DNA of 13,441 bases, from positions 1 through 13,441 of the forward strand of contig WJJO01000442.1 of NCBI GenBank assembly GCA_014729665.1. The letters run 5' to 3'. Source of the stretch: Caldifarciminota bacterium (GTDB lineage Bacteria; Hydrothermota; Tepidihabitantia; B3-TA06). The position numbers were made by a program, and so were the translations under genes. Positions 1 through 9,600 of this stretch are shown here, piece by piece. Under the pieces are notes generated by a model. The model did not search any database, had not been told where the DNA came from, and saw nothing but the letters and a program-made list of their open reading frames with translations. The number at the start of each line of letters is the position of its first letter. Positions within the stretch are counted from its first letter, which is position 1.

Positions 1-2909
1 GCCTCAATCTGATGATTGAGGATTTGAAGTTCATGTTCGACGAAAACCAGAGGAACACAGCCGAGCTCGAACGCCGTCTAACCGAACTTTCGGTATTCAA
101 CGAGGTGGGTCGCGCACTCGGCTCCACCCTGAAGCTTTCAGAACAGCTTAAGATTATCTACGAACAGGCAAGCCGCGTGATGCCCGCCGATCATTTCTAC
201 GTCGCCCTATACCACCCGGAAGATAAAGAGGCCGGTGTGAAGGCTGAGGTCGAGTTCGTTTTCTACATACAGGACGGCAAACCTACACCGTTGACCAGAA
301 GGCCCTTCTCCAACGGTTTGACCGAATACATAATCCGAACAGGTAAATCACTTCTTATTGAGCGCAATCTGAGGGAACGTATTGCAGAGTTGGAGCTTAA
401 CGTAACCATACAGGGGACCCCTGCCCGGTCCTGGCTGGGTGTACCCTTGGTTGCACGCAACGAGGTCATTGGCGTGATGGCCGCCCAGAGTATCGATTAC
501 GAGGATGCCTACGACGAAGACAGCAAGGCCTTCCTTGTATCCCTTGCCAGCCAGGCCTCAGGCGCAATCGATAATGCAAGGGCTTACCGGGAAATCGAGG
601 AGCGGCTAACCGATCTTTCGGTTATCAATGAAATCTCTAGAACGATCTCGTCTACTCTAGATATAGAGGAACTTTACGGTGTGGTTTTCGAACAGATAAA
701 AAGGATAATGCCCACGGAGGATTTTTATATAGCCCTTTACGATAAAGGCACCGACGTTGTGAGCTTTCCTTATATAATGGAAAAGGGCAAAAGGGTCCCG
801 GGTGGGAAAGATGAGTGGGCCTCACGCCGCTCGGGTCACGGAATTACCGAATACGTCATCAAATCTGCGAAACCCCAGCTTATTCAGGGAGACAGCCAGG
901 TTGAACTCGAAAAACGAGGGGTAAATCATATAGGAAAGACTTCCCATTCATGGATAGGCGCGCCTATGATGGCCAGGGGTGAGGTAATCGGAGTTGTCGC
1001 CCTCCAGTCCATGAAACCCGAGATCGGCTACAGCCGCAAGCACATCCGGATGCTTCAATTAGTGGCCAATCAGGCCGCACCTGCGGTCGAGAACGCGCGG
1101 GCATACACCGAGCTCGAGAACCGGGTTACCGAACTTTCGGTCATCAATGAGATATCCAGGGCGGTTTCCTCTACTTTAGATATCAACGAGCTGTACCGGC
1201 TGGTGCATAATCAGGCAAAGAGACTTATTAATGCCGAGAACATGTATATCGCCAGTTACGACCGCAAACGCGACGAGGTGAGTTTTCCTTACGTTTTCGA
1301 AGGCGGACAAAAGCAGACCACAGGGGTAGGTGACTGGGCACCGCGAAGGCATGGCAACGGTTTGACGGAATTCGTTATCCGTACAGCCGATTCGCATCTT
1401 GTGCAGGGAGAAGACAGCGACAGGGAGATTGCCAAGCTCGGGGCCAACCACATAGGGAAATCGTCCTACGCCTGGACAGGGGTTCCGATGATGGCCCGGA
1501 ATGAAGTCATCGGGGTTATGGCCGTTCAGTCGTTCGACTCGGAATTTTTATATTCTGAAAAGGATGTTCGACTACTACAGATAATCGCAAACCAGGCCGC
1601 ACCTGCGGTCGAAACCGCCAGGGCGTACTCCGAGCTGGAAAAACGGGTTACCGAGCTTTCCGTTATTAACGAGATCTCGAGAACTATTTCATCGACCCTG
1701 GATGTTGCAGAACTCTACCCGGTAGTACATACCCAGATAAAGAGGCTGATGAACGCGGATAACTTCTACATTGCCCTATACGACAGCGCCTACGAGGAGG
1801 TTAGTTTTCCCTACGCCTTTCAGGACGGCCAGGTTCAGGAGTGGCGATCCAGAAGGGACGGAAAAGGTATGACCGAGTATGTAATAGAGACCGCGAAACC
1901 CCAGATTTTCTCAGGCGACTCCGAGTCCGAAACCGCTAAAAGAGGCGTACAACACATCGGTAAATCTTCGATATCATGGATAGGTGTACCCATGATAGTT
2001 GGTTCGGAGGTGATAGGTGTGATGACCGTTCAGTCCTTCGATCCCGAGATCGCCTATACCGAAAAGCATATGAGGCTCCTCCAGATGGTCGCAAATCAAA
2101 CCGCTCCCGCAATAGAAAACGCCCGTGCCTACTCGCTCATGGAACGTCGTGTTGAAGAACGGACCGCGGAACTCGCCCGCTCCAACGAATCCCTTGAGGA
2201 TTTCGTTTATACCGTCAGTCACGATCTCAAGGCACCGCTTCGCGCAATACTGGGGTTCAGCCAGTTCCTTGTGGAGGATTTTTCAGACGAGATTCCAAAG
2301 GAAGGCAAGATGTATCTGGACAGGATGTCGGCCAGTGCCAAACGTATGGAACGCCTGATTGACGATCTCCTGGAGCTCTCGCGCGTTGGCAGGATCAAGA
2401 ATCCTTACGAAGAAACCGATATCTCCGAACTGGTTGAAGAAATCGTCACCACCCTCTCCCCCGGAGAAGATGTATCCATCAAGATTGAAGAACCCTTACC
2501 TGCGGTAATCTGCGAGAGGGTGAGGATAGGTCAGGTGTTTGCAAATCTGATATCGAATGCAATAAAATACAACGATAAGGAGAGGACTGAGATAACCGTG
2601 GGAAGCGAGGACAAGGATGATAAGGTTGAGTTCCGCGTCGCCGATAACGGACCGGGGATAGAAAAAAAATACCACGATAAGATATTCAAGATCTTCCAGA
2701 GGTTGTCCTCTGACGAAAGCGGGACGGGAATAGGCCTGGCACTGGTGAAGAAGATAATCCAAGACCATAAGGGCCGGATATGGGTAACCTCGGAGCCGGA
2801 CAAGGGAAGTTGTTTCCGGTTTGAGCTGCCCAAGAAACCCGATGTTTCCGAAGAACACCCCGAGGGGGAAAGCAAGGGGAAGGGGAAAAACACAGAGGAG
2901 GATACATGA
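1..2909 (+). CDS. multi-GAF sensor histidine kinase, C-terminal part (5' end outside window)
   Basis: Cytoplasmic sensor kinase that should autophosphorylate on His and pass phosphate to a response regulator. From the left: the last residues of a HAMP domain (NLMIEDLKFMFDEN), four tandem GAF domains (each starting near LSVxNE at 87, 615, 1134 and 1656), a signal-helix coiled coil (VEERTAELARSNESLEDF), then a HisKA/HATPase core. The H-box is VSHDLKAPLRAI with His at 2220-2222. The ATG at 12 is probably not the true start: the codons before it (Leu-Asn-Leu) continue the HAMP homology seen at 12493-12540, and no ribosome binding site precedes it. No receiver domain is fused and no membrane segment is visible. 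The C-terminus is a charged Glu/Lys/Gly-rich tail. The TGA stop overlaps the start of the next gene, a receiver protein and the obvious phosphate acceptor. The ligands of the GAF domains cannot be told from sequence. Confidence 0.95.
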   Translation, partial: LNLMIEDLKFMFDENQRNTAELERRLTELSVFNEVGRALGSTLKLSEQLKIIYEQASRVMPADHFYVALYHPEDKEAGVKAEVEFVFYIQDGKPTPLTRRPFSNGLTEYIIRTGKSLLIERNLRERIAELELNVTIQGTPARSWLGVPLVARNEVIGVMAAQSIDYEDAYDEDSKAFLVSLASQASGAIDNARAYREIEERLTDLSVINEISRTISSTLDIEELYGVVFEQIKRIMPTEDFYIALYDKGTDVVSFPYIMEKGKRVPGGKDEWASRRSGHGITEYVIKSAKPQLIQGDSQVELEKRGVNHIGKTSHSWIGAPMMARGEVIGVVALQSMKPEIGYSRKHIRMLQLVANQAAPAVENARAYTELENRVTELSVINEISRAVSSTLDINELYRLVHNQAKRLINAENMYIASYDRKRDEVSFPYVFEGGQKQTTGVGDWAPRRHGNGLTEFVIRTADSHLVQGEDSDREIAKLGANHIGKSSYAWTGVPMMARNEVIGVMAVQSFDSEFLYSEKDVRLLQIIANQAAPAVETARAYSELEKRVTELSVINEISRTISSTLDVAELYPVVHTQIKRLMNADNFYIALYDSAYEEVSFPYAFQDGQVQEWRSRRDGKGMTEYVIETAKPQIFSGDSESETAKRGVQHIGKSSISWIGVPMIVGSEVIGVMTVQSFDPEIAYTEKHMRLLQMVANQTAPAIENARAYSLMERRVEERTAELARSNESLEDFVYTVSHDLKAPLRAILGFSQFLVEDFSDEIPKEGKMYLDRMSASAKRMERLIDDLLELSRVGRIKNPYEETDISELVEEIVTTLSPGEDVSIKIEEPLPAVICERVRIGQVFANLISNAIKYNDKERTEITVGSEDKDDKVEFRVADNGPGIEKKYHDKIFKIFQRLSSDESGTGIGLALVKKIIQDHKGRIWVTSEPDKGSCFRFELPKKPDVSEEHPEGESKGKGKNTEEDT
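81..94 (+). repeat. 14-nt motif accgaactttcggt at GAF junctions
   Basis: The motif codes for TELSV at the start of first-family GAF domains. Exact copies lie at 81-94, 1128-1141, 6589-6602, 7099-7112 and 8116-8129, across both large genes; near copies are at other GAF starts. It is part of the protein-coding repeat and need not be a separate DNA signal. Confidence 0.8.
1071..1090 (+). repeat. 20-nt exact repeat, copy 2 at 1593-1612
   Basis: The sequence coding for QAAPAVE at the C-terminal helix of GAF 2 recurs exactly at 1593-1612 in GAF 3 of the kinase, 522 nt away, which is one GAF period. Confidence 0.85.
1859..1886 (+). repeat. 28-nt exact repeat shared with 7821-7848
   Basis: The stretch coding for GKGMTEYVI in the fourth GAF of the kinase is identical, base for base and in the same codon phase, to 7821-7848 in the fourth tandem GAF of the giant gene. 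Identity at synonymous positions suggests recent copying or gene conversion between the two genes. Confidence 0.85.
2148..2849 (+). other. signal helix plus HisKA/HATPase_c kinase core
   Basis: This is the catalytic part of the first gene. The H-box phospho-acceptor His is at 2220-2222. The N-box NLISNAIKYN carries its second Asn at 2556, the G1 box DNGPG starts at 2643, an F-box-like KIFKIFQRL follows, and the G2 box GTGIGLAL starts at 2721. All residues needed for ATP binding and autophosphorylation appear intact. The HDLKAPLRAI type of H-box is common in soluble PAS/GAF kinases of the phytochrome-kinase class, which often pair with stand-alone Rcp1-like receivers; that matches the next gene. 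Confidence 0.93.
2896..2901 (+). promoter_or_regulatory. Shine-Dalgarno for the receiver gene
   Basis: AGGAGG lies inside the last codons of the kinase, 4 nt before the ATG at 2906. The start overlaps the kinase stop as ATGA (2906-2909), an arrangement that favours translational coupling of kinase and receiver. Confidence 0.8.
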
Positions 2910-3346
2910 ACGATGCAGCAAAGGGAATCCCGATACTCTTGGTGGAGGATGACGAGAATGATATCCTTATAACCAAGAGGGCTTTTGAACGTTACAACTT
3001 CACCAACGAACTTTACGTAACGCGGGACGGTGAAGAGGCTTTGGAGTTCATCTACCGAAAGGGGGAATACTCCAACGAGGACATTCCTACACCCGGACTC
3101 ATCCTTCTGGATATAAATATGCCAAAGATGAACGGTATAGAGGTTTTGAGGAATCTCAAGGGTGATCCGGATAAGAAGCGAATACCGGTCGTAATGCTTA
3201 CTACATCACGCCGCGACCAGGATATGATCGAAAGCTACAACCTGGGCGTCAACTCCTACATCGTAAAACCGGTCGATTTCACCAAGTTCCTGGAGGCGAT
3301 ATCAACAATTAACCTTTACTGGAGTCTTAACCAGTTGCCCGAATAG
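2906..3346 (+). CDS. stand-alone CheY/Rcp1-like response regulator receiver
   Basis: A single receiver domain of 146 aa with no output domain. The acidic pocket is LLVEDDEND (Asp15/Asp16), the phospho-acceptor is Asp69 in LILLDINMP, the switch residue is Thr99 in VVMLTTS, and the conserved Lys is Lys121 in YIVKPV. Spacings Asp-Thr 30 and Asp-Lys 52 match CheY. The longer loop between the second helix and the Asp strand (RKGEYSNEDIPTPG) and the ending FLEAISTINLYW are typical of the Rcp1 group that serves soluble PAS/GAF/phytochrome kinases. It starts 4 nt inside the kinase gene, and its stop codon overlaps the ribosome binding site of the next gene. It most likely receives phosphate from the upstream kinase and acts by protein-protein contact or as a relay. 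The target is unknown; the giant sensor next door is a candidate partner only by position. Confidence 0.95.
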   Translation: MNDAAKGIPILLVEDDENDILITKRAFERYNFTNELYVTRDGEEALEFIYRKGEYSNEDIPTPGLILLDINMPKMNGIEVLRNLKGDPDKKRIPVVMLTTSRRDQDMIESYNLGVNSYIVKPVDFTKFLEAISTINLYWSLNQLPE

Positions 3347-3349
3347 GAG
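3345..3349 (+). promoter_or_regulatory. Shine-Dalgarno fixing the TTG start of the giant gene
   Basis: AGGAG overlaps the TAG stop of the receiver gene (3344-3346) and sits 5 nt before the TTG at 3355. In this frame there is a TAA at 3328-3330, and the first in-frame ATG comes only at 3799, well inside the first PAS domain. The TTG is therefore by far the best start. Confidence 0.82.
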
Positions 3350-3354
3350 ATTCC

Positions 3355-3672
3355 TTGGCCGGTAAAGCCAAAAAGCCGCGGAAGAATGCTTCGCGGCGTC
3401 CGGGCAAATCATCTTCCGTCAGACGGGATGGCGATGATAGAAGCCAAGAGTTTGACAAACTTCTTTCAATTATTGCCTCGGGCAAAAGGTACAGCAAAGA
3501 GGGTGTTGAGCGAATAGCCGGCAAGAACGGGAAGTTCAAAAAACTACTGGATGCTTTCATTGAACGTGACGCTGAATTTGCCAATAAATTACGGGCAGAA
3601 CATCGAAAGAATGTAGAACTCCAAAAAAAGTTTTCCGGACTTGAAAAATCCAAATCACACGACAAGGAAACT
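3355..3672 (+). other. basic N-terminal tail and coiled coil of the giant sensor
   Basis: The first 30 residues are rich in Lys, Arg, Ser and Gly (AGKAKKPRKNASRRPGKSSS) and look disordered. There is no hydrophobic signal or anchor. Residues about 35-70 form a short helical segment, followed by a charged helix with coiled-coil character (NKLRAEHRKNVELQKKF) that runs into the first PAS domain. I do not recognise a named domain here. Confidence 0.55.
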
Positions 3673-6600
3673 TTGTACAGAAAATTGTTTGAACAGGCTC
3701 ACGATGCCATCTTTATTGAAAACGAAGACGAGGAGATAGTTGAGGTTAACTCTCAGGCCTGCCTCCTAACCGGGTATACCCGTGACCAGCTTTTAGGTAT
3801 GAAAACAAGGGACTTGCAGACAACCGAGTTCCAGAAGGGAAAAACCCTGAAGGTATACGGCAGGTCCGCAACACCGGAGTCCCTTGAAACAACACTTGTA
3901 AACCGGGAAGGCTCCGTGATACCGGTACATCTGACCCTGGCGCCCCTCGAGTTCGATGGACGCAGACTTATCTTATCGATCGTCAGGGAGATATCGGACA
4001 TCAGACAGGCCGAGCAGGCGCTTTCAGAACGCGAGGAACTATACCGGACATTAATTAATACTGCACAGGAAGCGATAATCCGGGCCGACCGGGAGGAAAA
4101 CATCCAGTATGCGAATCCTGCAGCCGCAAGATTAACCGGGTTCGATGAGGATGAACTTGTGGGCATGTGTTTATACGACTTTCTTTCCCCAGACGATGCA
4201 CGGATTCTAAAAGAGGAATCAAAAAAACGCAAACAGGGTGAAACCTCGAGATACGAGGTGGGCTTGAGGTGTAAGGATGGAAGTATCCGCGAGATTATAG
4301 TGGCTGCGGCGCCGATATTCGATTCGGAGGGTAAGGTTACCTCATCGATGGGTGTACTTACCGATATTACCGAAAGCAAAAGGGCCCTGGCAGCGCTTGA
4401 AAGGGAACACCAGGCGTTCAGAATCATTGCCGAGGCCTCTATCCAGGGTGCCGATATCCCCGATCTGTGTAAAAAGGTCATTTCAGGATTGGTCCAATCG
4501 TTGGAGTTTGACGCAGGGACGTTCAGGATACTTGAGACCGGCACCAGAACCCTCAAGCTTGAGGCCTGTCACGGGCTCAACGAAAAGGAACTTGAACTTG
4601 CAGCCCAGCCTCAGCCCGTTGGCGACACTCGATTCATCGCCGCATTGACGGCGAAGACGAAAAAACCGATTATCGCCGCAGATGTGTCAAAAGAAAAGAG
4701 GCTCGAACCGTTCAAGAGCAGGCTCGGTAAATTCACCGAACGTTCATTGATTTCCTGGCCGGTTACAGATTCGAGGAGCAAACTTCTTGGAGTTCTTCAC
4801 CTTTGGTCTAAGAGCAGAAAGGACGTTTCCGCCAAGGATAAGAATTTCTTCGAACGAATAGCCGGTATGTTCGCGAATGTTCTTGAACGGAAAATGACCG
4901 AGAATGCGTTGAAGGAAAGCGAAGACAAACACCGGACACTGATAAAGAGCATACGCTCACCCGTGCTGGCTTTAAGCGAAGATGCCAAGATTCTCTACTG
5001 CAACGACTCCTTTGCAAAGCTGGTCGGTCAGGCGGTTAAGAAGATTCAGGGTCGGGACTTTCTAAAAGTGTCTCCCGAATTCACTAAAACAGAATTCTAC
5101 AAAGCTTACCTGAAAACCCTGGAGACCGGGAAAGCCGTAGAGGTCGAGGCCCCTTTTGGCGAACGGTATTTTCATGCCCATATCTTTCGCACCCCGTGGG
5201 GTGTTTTATCTATTACGGATGATATCTCCGAGCGGAAATCGGCCCAGGAGGAGCTTGAACGCTACACCCGATCGATGGAGGGGCTTTACGAACTGGTCAA
5301 GGAAATCAATCAATCGGCCGATCTGGTCGAGATGCTTGAAGGAATAAAACCGCTTCTTGCCGACAATCCCGGAGTGATAGCCGGCGGCATCTACCTTATC
5401 GACGGAGAGAACCTCAGTCTTGAGGCAGGGTTCGGTCCTTCAAAGTCGTTCTTTACAAAAGCCGAATCCATCGAAAAAAAGGAGAAAGGAGCCGCAGAGG
5501 TTTTACAAACCCGAAGTGCGGTTATGGTTCCCTGGTTCGCCGGAAAGGATATCTCCAAGACGAAATTCAAGAACCGGAAGGGAACGCTGGTGGGCGTATC
5601 CCTGTGTTCGGCGGAGGATATCCTGGGCGCCTTCTACATCATCTTATCGACCACAGACGATTATACCCTTGCCTTCATCGAGATGCTGGGTTCGGAGATA
5701 GGAACGGGAATAAAACGCAAATTGGTTGAGGATGCGATGCGGCACTCTGAGGAGCGCTTCCGCAGCGTTTACGAAAACATTCCGATCGGGATGTACCGCT
5801 CCACTCCTGACGGTCGTATCACCATGGCCAACCCTGCGTTACTGGATATGATTGGCTGCAAGAACTTCGATGAACTTACCAGGCTTAACCTTGAGAAGGG
5901 AAACTTCGGACTGCGATACAACCGGGCGGCATTCAAGGAAAGTATCGAAAGGGACGGTGAGATCGTTGGATGGGTGACGGTTTTAACAAAACAAGACGGC
6001 TCGGATATTACGGTACGTGAAAATGCAAAGGTTGTCCGTGACCAGACCGGCAACACCCTTTACTACGAGGGGACCCTTGAGGATATAACCCAGCTTTCTG
6101 TTATCGACGAGATATCCAGGGCGATCTCATCCACCCTCGATATTAATGCACTTTACGGGATTATCCATGCACAGACCAAGCGTCTTATTACCGCGAATAA
6201 TTTCTACATAGCTCTTTACGATGAGAAGAAAGATGAAGTAAGTTTCCCATACGCCTTTCAGGACGGTAAACTTCAGGAGTGGGGCTCCCGCAAGACCGGG
6301 AAGGGAATGACCGAATACGTTATCTCCGCTGGAAAATCTCAGCTATTCTCCGGGGATAAATCGGAGGCATACCGTAAGGGCACCGAGCTTATAGGTAAAC
6401 CCTCGGTGTCGTGGTTAGGCGTACCCATGATAATAAGGAACAGGGTCATCGGGGTAATGACGGTACAATCCTTTGAAGCAGATACTGTATATTCCGAAAA
6501 AGACGTGGGGCTTATGCAGACCATTGCTAACCAGGCTGCCCAGGCCGTGGAGAACGCACGCGCCTATTCCGATCTGGAACAAAGGTTGACCGAACTTTCG

Positions 6601-9600
6601 GTATTTAACCAGATAGCCCAGGCCCTGGGTTCGACTCTGCAATTGGACGAACTACTTCAGGTGATATATAACCAGACAAGACGAATCATGTACGCCGAGA
6701 ATTTCTACGTTGCCTTTTACTACGATGAGGAGGCCCGTATAGAGTTCCCCTTCTACATGAGAGAGGGAAAGAAGGTTAAGGCGGAGGGACGTGATTTCGG
6801 GCAGGGCTTGACAGAACATGTCATTAAGACGCGAGAACCGCTCCTTCTGGGTGAAAGTTATGCTGAAAAGGGTATTAATGATACGATTAAGAGATATACG
6901 ATCGGTGCCGAGGCTCAATCCTGGTTGGGTGTACCCATGATCTCACACGATAAGGTCCTGGGAATAATCGCGGTTCAGAGTACAAAGGACCCCGATCTCT
7001 ACGATGAAAACCACAAGAGACTTCTCTCCTCGATTGCAAATCAGGCTGCAGGTGCGGTGGCTAATGCAAAGGCCTATTCAAACCTTGAACGCAGGCTGAC
7101 CGAACTTTCGGTATTCAACCAGATCGCCCGGGCCCTCAGTTCCACACTCCAGCAGGATGAACTCATGAAACTCCTTCATGAACAGACCAAACGCCTCATG
7201 GAAGCCGATACTTATTTCATCGCCTCCTTCGACGAAGAACAGGCTGTTATAGACTTTCCATACTTTATTGAGGAGGGTAAGTCACTTGAGGTTCCTTCAC
7301 GTCCGTTCGGGAACGGCCTTACCGAATACGTTATCCGGAAAATGAAACCCCTCCTTATCCAGCACGACGAGTTTGCCAAGGAGTGCAAGAAGAGAGGCAT
7401 TGATATGATTGTACACGGCGAGCCACCCCTGTCATGGCTGGGGGTGCCCATGGTTTCCCGGGACAAGGTACTTGGTGTGATATGTGCCCAGAGCATAAAT
7501 AAGGCAAATATATATGATGAAAACGACAAGAACATACTCGCCTCCATTGCAAACCAGGCTGCGGGTATGTTCGCGAACGTAAAGGCATACCAGACCCTGG
7601 AAGACCAGCTTACCGAACGTTCTGTGATAAATCAAATAAGCCAGGCAATAAGCTCGACTTTGGATATCGAAGAACTCTACGGGCTTATCCACGACCAGAT
7701 AAAGCGCCTGATAAATGCGAAAAATTTCTACATAGCTCTTTATTCCAAGGAAACCGACACGGTAAGCTTCCCTTACGCATTCCAGGACGGTCAGATTCAG
7801 CAGTGGAATTCCCGCAGCAGCGGAAAAGGTATGACCGAGTATGTAATATCAACCGGTAAACCGCAGTTATTCCAGAAAGACTCGGAGATGGAGGCCACTA
7901 AGCGAGGTGTTGAACATATAGGGAAGAGCTCATGTTCGTGGCTGGGGGTCCCAATGAAGATTCGCAACCAGGTTATCGGTGTGATGACGGTACAGTCGTT
8001 CGATCCATCCATTACCTATTCCTCAAGGGACATGGAGCTCATGCAGCTAGTGGCCAATCAAGCCGCCCAGGCGGTCGAGAACGCACGATCTTATGCAGAT
8101 ATCGAACACAGGTTGACCGAACTTTCGGTGTTCAACGAGGTCGGAAGGGCTCTGGGTTCCACCCTGAACCTGAATGAACTCATCGATGTAATATATACCC
8201 AGACCTCAAGGATCATGGATACACAGAGCTTCTACATAGCCCTTCATAACGAGGATAAAAATACCATCGAATTTCCCCTGTTCAAGGCCAGTGACGGCCA
8301 GCGCATCAGTCTTCCTCCACGCAGATTCGGTGAGGGACTTACCGAATACGTCATAACCTCAAGGAAATCGGTGCTCCTTTCCGAAAACGTGGTGGAGGAG
8401 GCCAAAGAACACGGTGTCGAGATAAAGGTGGTTGCAAACGAGGCGGTTCCGGCAAGCTGGCTCGGGACGCCAATGATTTTCCACGACAAGGTTGTAGGTG
8501 TAATTGGTGTTCAGAACACCAAGGAACCACGTATGTACGATGAGAATCACCAGCGTATGCTCGAGACGATATCTAACCAGGCAGCGGGTGCGGTGGTTAA
8601 CGCACGTTCTTATGCTAAACTCGAACGAAGGCTGACCGAACTTTCTGTAATCAATGAGATAGGCCGCGCGCTGGGGGCAACCTCGGACCTTGAAGGACTT
8701 CTGGAAATAATCCATTCTCAAGTCGGCAGGATTACAGACACCGACAATCTATATATCGCACTATACGATGAAAAAGCCCAGACGGTTGAGTTCCCATTCT
8801 CGATGGATAGTGGTAAAAGGGTCGAATGGCCTACCAGACCCCTTGGCAACGCACTGACAGATCATATCATCAAGACACGCCAATCCCTGTTGATAAAACG
8901 TGAAGTGATGGAAAAAACCAAGGAATTGGGTATCGAGATGGTCATGATAGGTAAGGAGCCCAAGTGCTGGCTCGGTGCACCTATGATTTCAGCCGATAAG
9001 GTGGTCGGAGTAATAGCCGTACAGAGCACGCAGAAAACCGAGCTGTTCGATGAGGACCACCAGCGTCTGCTTGAATCCATAGCCAACCAGGCAGCTGGTG
9101 TGGTGGCAAATGCCCGCGCTTATGCTACACTTGAACGACACGGCGGAGAATTGAAAACACTTCTGGAAACAGCGACCACCGTATCCTCTCTCTTGGACGA
9201 GAAGGAGGTTGCTTCACTTATTGCAGCCAAGGCCACCGAACTCATCGGTGCTTCAGGTTGTACATTCTACCGGTATGACGAGGGGGCGAATGTGCTGATA
9301 GCGGAAACGACGACGGTAAGCAACGGCCGAAAAGAAATACTCGCCCATCACATCAAGCCGGGGCAGGGTATCACCGGCAGGGCGGCATCGGAAAGAAGGG
9401 AAATCCTTGCAAACCACGTCCACCGGGATCCGGAAGCACACCGCATCCCAGGGACAAAAGAACTTCCCACCTGCCTGATGTCGGTACCGCTCATTTCTCG
9501 AGACAAACTCCTCGGGGTAATGACCCTTGCGCGCTTCACAGAGGAAGGTTTCGAAGACCATGACCTGGAGCTTTTTTCATTATTCGCCACTCAGGTTGCA

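Larger units (their letters stand above)
87..2147 (+). repeat. four tandem first-family GAF domains in the histidine kinase
   Basis: Protein-level tandem repeat with unit starts (the Leu of LSVxNE) at 87, 615, 1134 and 1656, so periods of 528, 519 and 522 nt. Each unit has an N-terminal helix LSVxNEISRxxSSTLD, a core strand FYIALYD, a GxGxTEYVI motif, a SWxGVPM motif, GVxxxQS, and a C-terminal helix ANQAAPAxENARAY that leads into the next unit. Unit 1 belongs to the subtype with RPFxNGLTEY and a long acidic loop. Units 2-4 belong to the subtype with VSFPY and (W)xxRRxGxGxTEYVI. None has a phytochrome-type Cys-His pair or an NKXnFX3DE cyclic-nucleotide signature. Such GAF domains usually bind small molecules or transmit signals as dimers; the ligand is unknown. 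Confidence 0.88.

Noticed and set aside
12..14. ATG at 12 as the true start of the kinase
   Set aside because: No ribosome binding site precedes it, and the three codons upstream continue a HAMP sequence that matches 12493-12540. The gene is cut by the window edge.
2496..2976. Minus-strand open frames over the kinase C-terminus and receiver start
   Set aside because: They overlap the HATPase core and the gene junction, have no ribosome binding site or domain, and are shadows.
3347..3354. Frameshift joining receiver and giant gene into one protein
   Set aside because: The receiver ends at a normal length at TAG 3344-3346 after a complete fold, and the next gene has its own ribosome binding site and an in-frame TAA upstream at 3328-3330.
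3753..4556. 267-codon open frame on the minus strand
   Set aside because: It lies entirely antisense to the two PAS domains of the giant gene. Its product is Ser/Arg/Val-rich with no recognisable domain, as expected of an antisense shadow.
4352..5701. Small + strand open frames at 4352-4648, 5156-5347 and 5420-5701
   Set aside because: They are out of frame inside the giant gene, which keeps clear PAS and GAF homology through the same bases. There is no sign of a frameshift.
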